The notes under the pieces: model-generated
Seen by the model: the letters and a program-made list of their open reading frames with translations, nothing else
Told to the model about the DNA's origin: nothing
Database searches by the model: none
Position numbers and translations under genes: made by a program
Source: an uncultured Collinsella sp.
GTDB lineage: Bacteria; Actinomycetota; Coriobacteriia; Coriobacteriales; Coriobacteriaceae
Length of the DNA stretch: 9,017 nucleotides
Direction of reading: 5' to 3'
Assembly (NCBI GenBank): GCA_902468045.1
Contig: CABQXG010000033.1
Location: forward strand, 1 to 9,017
Part shown: positions 5,518-9,017 of the stretch, piece by piece
Layout of the letters: every line of letters begins with the position of its first letter
How positions within the stretch are numbered: the first letter of the stretch is position 1

Positions 5518-5544
5518 GACTGTGTCAGCAGTCAAGACATGTGA

Positions 5545-6141
<597 letters not shown>

Positions 6142-6145
6142 TACC

Positions 6146-7090
6146 GTGGCGTTCAACCATAAGCACCTGATCGACATTACCGAGTACTCCGAAGAGGACA
6201 TCAAGCTCATCCTCGAGACCGCCAAGGCGTTCTCCGAGGTCAACGAGCGTGCGATCAAGAAGGTCCCCACGCTCAAGGGCAAGACCATCGTCAACATGTT
6301 CAACGAGCCCTCGACGCGCACTCGCAGCTCCTTCGAGCTTGCCGAGAAGCGCCTTTCGGCCGATAGCCTTAACTTTGGCGGCTCCTCGACCTCTACGGTC
6401 AAGGGCGAGAGCCTCGTCGACACCGTCGAGACCCTCAACGCCTATAAGATCGACTGCATCGTCGTGCGCGATAAGCACGCCGGTGCTCCCTACATCGTCA
6501 CGCAGAACTCGCCCGCGAGCGTCATCTGCGCCGGTGACGGCAAGCACAACCACCCCACGCAGGCCCTTCTCGACCTGTACACCATCTGGGAGCATAAGGG
6601 TGACTTCCACGGTCTGAAGGTCGCCGTCGTCGGCGATATCTCACACTCCCGTGTCTGCGGCTCGCTGATTCCCGCCCTTAAGATCATGGGCTGCGAGACC
6701 TACGCCGTCGCCCCCGGCACGCTGCTGCCGCCGGCGCCCGAGGTTCTGGGCTGCGACCACGTGACGAGCGATCTCGATTCTGTCCTGCCCGAGCTGGACG
6801 TCGTCTACATGCTGCGCGTGCAGCAGGAGCGCCTCGAGGGTGCCCCGTTCCCGACCATTCGCGAGTACCACAAGCTCTTCGGCCTGACCAAGGACCGCGA
6901 GAAGCTCATGAAGCCCGATGCGATCATCTGCCACCCGGGCCCCATCAACCGCGGCGTCGAGTTCGACTCCTATATGGCCGACCACCCGCAACGCTCCGTC
7001 ATCCTGGAGCAGGTCTACGCCGGTATCTGCGTGCGTATGGCTATCCTGTATCTGCTGCTTGGAGGTGCCGATAATGGCCTTGCTTCTTAA
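6146..7090 (+). CDS. pyrB: Aspartate carbamoyltransferase catalytic subunit
   Basis: PyrB condenses carbamoyl phosphate with L-aspartate to N-carbamoyl-aspartate, the committed pyrimidine step. The protein is 314 residues from the chosen GTG. The carbamoyl-phosphate loop is S56-T57-R58-T59-R60 in FNEPSTRTRSSFE, with active-site K87 in STVKGES contributed to a neighbouring subunit. HPTQ lies at 136-139, and CHPGPINRGVE at 262-272 marks it as aspartate rather than ornithine carbamoyltransferase. GTG 6146 is preferred because GGGAGGT (6129-6135) is 10 nt upstream; an in-frame GTG at 6134 falls inside that Shine-Dalgarno. No pyrI regulatory subunit gene follows, so it is presumably a simple catalytic trimer, or associates with PyrC as in some bacteria. 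Its end overlaps pyrC by 17 nt. Confidence 0.97.
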   Translation: MAFNHKHLIDITEYSEEDIKLILETAKAFSEVNERAIKKVPTLKGKTIVNMFNEPSTRTRSSFELAEKRLSADSLNFGGSSTSTVKGESLVDTVETLNAYKIDCIVVRDKHAGAPYIVTQNSPASVICAGDGKHNHPTQALLDLYTIWEHKGDFHGLKVAVVGDISHSRVCGSLIPALKIMGCETYAVAPGTLLPPAPEVLGCDHVTSDLDSVLPELDVVYMLRVQQERLEGAPFPTIREYHKLFGLTKDREKLMKPDAIICHPGPINRGVEFDSYMADHPQRSVILEQVYAGICVRMAILYLLLGGADNGLAS

Positions 7091-8363
7091 GAATGCCCAC
7101 GTCGTCGACCCGTCCGTCGAGCTTGACGGTGTCGTTGACGTCCTGATTGACGGCGACAAGATCGCCGAGGTCGGCGAGAAACTCGCCGTCGAGGGAGCCG
7201 AGGTCCGCGACCTTTCCGGCAAGTACCTCGTCCCCGGCCTGGTGGATATGCACGTTCACCTTCGCGAGCCCGGCTACGAGGTCAAAGAGGACATCGAGAG
7301 CGGCACCCGCGCGGCTGCCAAGGGCGGCTTTACCGGCGTGTGCTCCATGCCCAACACCGATCCCGTCACCGATAACGGCACCGTCGTGGAGTTCGTCAAG
7401 TCCCGTGCTGCCGAGGTCGGTCACTGCCGCGTCTATCCGTCGGGCGCCATGACCCGCGGTCTTAAGGGCGAGGCCATGTCCGAGATGGGCGATATGGTTG
7501 CCCACGGCGCCGTCGCCTTCACCGACGACGGTCGCGGCGTGCAGGGCGCGGGCATGCTCCGTCGCTGCATGGACTACGGCAAGATGTTCGGCAAGGTTTT
7601 TATGAGCCACTGCCAGGACGAGGACCTGGTCGGCCACGGCCAGATCAACGAGGGCAAGGTTTCGACCCGTCTGGCTCTCGAGGGTTGGCCGGCTGCCGGC
7701 GAGGAGCTCCAGATCGCCCGCGACATCGAGATCGCCAAGCTGACTGGTGCCAAGCTGCACATCCAGCACATCTCCACCGCCCATGGCCTGGAGATCGTGC
7801 GTGCCGGTAAGGCCGCTGGCGTTCAGGTTACCTGCGAGGCCACCCCGCACCACATGTTCCTGACCGAGAACGACCTGGACGAGACCTACAACACCTCGCT
7901 CAAGGTCAACCCGCCGCTGCGTACCGAGGAGGATGCCGAGGCCATCCGTCAGGGCGTCATCGACGGCACCGTCGACGTTATCGTCACCGATCACGCTCCT
8001 CACACCCCGTGGGAGAAGGCCCGTGAGTTCGAGCTTGCGCCCTTTGGTATGATCGGCCTCGAGACCTCGCTGTCGCTCGTACTCACCGAGCTGGTCAACA
8101 CGGGCAAGATGAGCATGGGCCGCATGGTCGAGCTCATGGCCATCAAACCGCGTGAGATCCTGGGCCTCGACCAGGTTCAGGTCAAGGCGGGCTCCGTTGC
8201 CGACCTGACCGTGTTCGATCCCGCTGCCACCTGGACGGTCGGCGAGGACGGTTACGAGTCGCGCGCCGAGAACTCCGGTTTTGCCGGCCGTACGCTCACC
8301 GGTCGAGCCACCGATGTGTTTGTCGGCGGTAAACAGACGCTTGCCGACGGCTGCATCTGCTAG
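7074..8363 (+). CDS. pyrC: Dihydroorotase, class I
   Basis: PyrC reversibly cyclises N-carbamoyl-aspartate to dihydroorotate. The 429-residue amidohydrolase has a small beta-sandwich at both ends and a metal-binding TIM barrel. The zinc motif HxHxR is H60/H62/R64 in DMHVHLREPG. Further expected metal or substrate residues are D151/D152 in FTDDG, H179 (SHCQD), H232 (QHIST) and catalytic D306 in TDHAPH. N94 lies in MPNTDP. The TDDG bridging aspartate in place of a carboxylated lysine, and the length, are typical of the class I bacterial form. The ATG at 7074 has GGAGG (7061-7065) at 8 nt and lies within the end of pyrB in another frame, implying translational coupling. The frame is open further upstream, but that part lacks family residues. 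Confidence 0.97.
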   Translation: MALLLKNAHVVDPSVELDGVVDVLIDGDKIAEVGEKLAVEGAEVRDLSGKYLVPGLVDMHVHLREPGYEVKEDIESGTRAAAKGGFTGVCSMPNTDPVTDNGTVVEFVKSRAAEVGHCRVYPSGAMTRGLKGEAMSEMGDMVAHGAVAFTDDGRGVQGAGMLRRCMDYGKMFGKVFMSHCQDEDLVGHGQINEGKVSTRLALEGWPAAGEELQIARDIEIAKLTGAKLHIQHISTAHGLEIVRAGKAAGVQVTCEATPHHMFLTENDLDETYNTSLKVNPPLRTEEDAEAIRQGVIDGTVDVIVTDHAPHTPWEKAREFELAPFGMIGLETSLSLVLTELVNTGKMSMGRMVELMAIKPREILGLDQVQVKAGSVADLTVFDPAATWTVGEDGYESRAENSGFAGRTLTGRATDVFVGGKQTLADGCIC

Positions 8364-8383
8364 CATAGCCTTGTCGCTTTTGT

Positions 8384-8421
8384 GCGCGGCGCCCTTGCGG
8401 TGCCGCGCTTTCTGTTCGTTT
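8384..8421 (+). terminator. Stem-loop between pyrC and pyrK, possible partial terminator
   Basis: GCGCGGC (8384-8390) pairs with GCCGCGC (8402-8408), extended inward by a G-U pair and CC/GG around loop CTTGC, giving 10 pairs. The following TTTCTGTTCGTTT is T-rich but interrupted. It lies 20 nt after the pyrC stop and before a second small hairpin, CCATGC-AACC-GCATGG (8425-8440). It could lower pyrK expression relative to pyrRBC, act as a condition-dependent terminator, or protect the mRNA end. Confidence 0.45.
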
Positions 8422-8455
8422 GGACCATGCAACCGCATGGGGGATTGGAGCGTCT

Positions 8456-9017
8456 ATGCCCACACCTTCCACTGCACGCATGCACGACTTCGAGGTCGTC
8501 TCGAACCAGGAGATCGCCGATGGCATCTTCTCGCTCGTCATCTCGGCCCCCAAGCTTGCAAGTGCGCTCATGCCCGGTCAGTTTGTGAACATCGCCGTAC
8601 CCGGCGATGCGTCCTCGCTGCTTCGCGTGCCCCTGAGCTACTACCGCGCCGACGCCGAGGCCGGCACCGTCGAGCTGTGGTACGCCGTCGTGGGCGACGA
8701 TACCCGTCGTTTGTCCCAGATGGGCCCTGGCTCCACCTCTAACCTGCTGGGCCCCGGTGGCCGTGGCTGGATGGTACCCGAGGGCACCAGGAAGGCCCTG
8801 CTCGTCGCCGGTGGCATCGGTGTTCCGCCCGTGCTGTGCCTTGCCGACAAGCTTGCCGAGCAGGGTGTGGCCGTCGACGTGTGCCTGGGCTTTGGCACCG
8901 CGTCCAAGGCCGTGGGTGTCGATGAGTTCCGCGCGCTGGGCGCCACGGTCAACGTTTGCACCGACGACGGCTCGCTCGGCACGCACGGTTTTTGCACCGA
9001 CCCGGCAGCCGAGCTGC
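8456..9017 (+). CDS. pyrK: Dihydroorotate dehydrogenase electron-transfer subunit PyrK (3' end outside the window)
   Basis: The frame is open from ATG 8456 to the window edge (187 codons, no stop). PyrK carries FAD and a [2Fe-2S] cluster and passes electrons from the PyrD subunit to NAD+. The N-terminal barrel contains the flavin-binding RVPLS (57-61) and GPGGRGW (99-105), equivalent to the family's GPLGNGF. The NAD-binding domain starts with LLVAGGIGVPPVL (115-127) and LGFG (144-147). CTDDGSLGTHGF (168-179) corresponds to the family's conserved EDGS-G-G stretch. The cluster cysteines would lie beyond the edge. TTGGAG (8445-8450) is 5 nt before the ATG. The position after pyrRBC supports class 1B dihydroorotate dehydrogenase, so pyrD should follow. 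Other ferredoxin-reductase-like subunits are possible but less likely in this operon. Confidence 0.9.
   Translation, partial: MPTPSTARMHDFEVVSNQEIADGIFSLVISAPKLASALMPGQFVNIAVPGDASSLLRVPLSYYRADAEAGTVELWYAVVGDDTRRLSQMGPGSTSNLLGPGGRGWMVPEGTRKALLVAGGIGVPPVLCLADKLAEQGVAVDVCLGFGTASKAVGVDEFRALGATVNVCTDDGSLGTHGFCTDPAAEL

Noticed and set aside
6918..7073. 52-codon N-terminal extension of pyrC
   Set aside because: The extension overlaps pyrB coding sequence and has no family similarity. ATG 7074 has a good Shine-Dalgarno and starts the conserved protein.
7041..8438. Minus-strand 465-codon frame opposite pyrC
   Set aside because: It is a composition-driven antisense shadow. The plus strand encodes a complete dihydroorotase with all metal ligands.

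Overview
The window looks like chromosomal DNA from a GC-rich, anaerobic Gram-positive bacterium. My best guess is a gut Coriobacteriia such as Collinsella. This is inferred from the base composition, a fermentative AdhE, a zinc-ribbon L28 protein, and a pyrR-pyrB-pyrC-pyrK order with an attenuator-like leader. No rRNA, tRNA or CRISPR array was seen.

Layout. Positions 1-36 may hold the last codons of a plus-strand gene, followed by a bidirectional terminator (41-80). Two minus-strand genes follow: a complete APH/choline-kinase-fold phosphotransferase (111-875) and, upstream of it, adhE (964-3612), the bifunctional acetaldehyde-CoA/alcohol dehydrogenase of ethanol fermentation. The adhE upstream region (3613-3765) holds two operator-like palindromes with central CG. 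Next is a compact mobile unit (3766-4812): one plus-strand REP-associated/IS200-like Y1 transposase (RAYT type) bounded by 49-bp inverted repeats, each containing a hairpin and two direct repeats. Its right end nearly touches the terminator of the minus-strand rpmB gene (4917-5105). From about 5400 to the window end runs a plus-strand pyrimidine biosynthesis operon: a leader with mutually exclusive hairpins, then pyrR, pyrB, pyrC and a pyrK cut off by the window end.

How the parts work together. PyrR probably senses UMP/UTP and decides whether the leader terminator (5477-5517) forms. PyrB makes carbamoyl-aspartate, PyrC closes it to dihydroorotate, and PyrK would pass electrons from dihydroorotate oxidation (by a PyrD beyond the window) to NAD+. 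pyrR, pyrB and pyrC are separated by 4 nt or overlap, so they are probably translationally coupled. A further stem-loop sits between pyrC and pyrK.

The least ordinary parts are the RAYT element, whose leader has a perfect 10-bp stem covering the transposase Shine-Dalgarno, and the pyr leader, whose first alternative hairpin carries an nGnGA loop like the known PyrR target but lacks the rest of the classical consensus. The metabolic genes themselves look intact and ordinary. I see no clear evidence of an entirely new multi-gene system.
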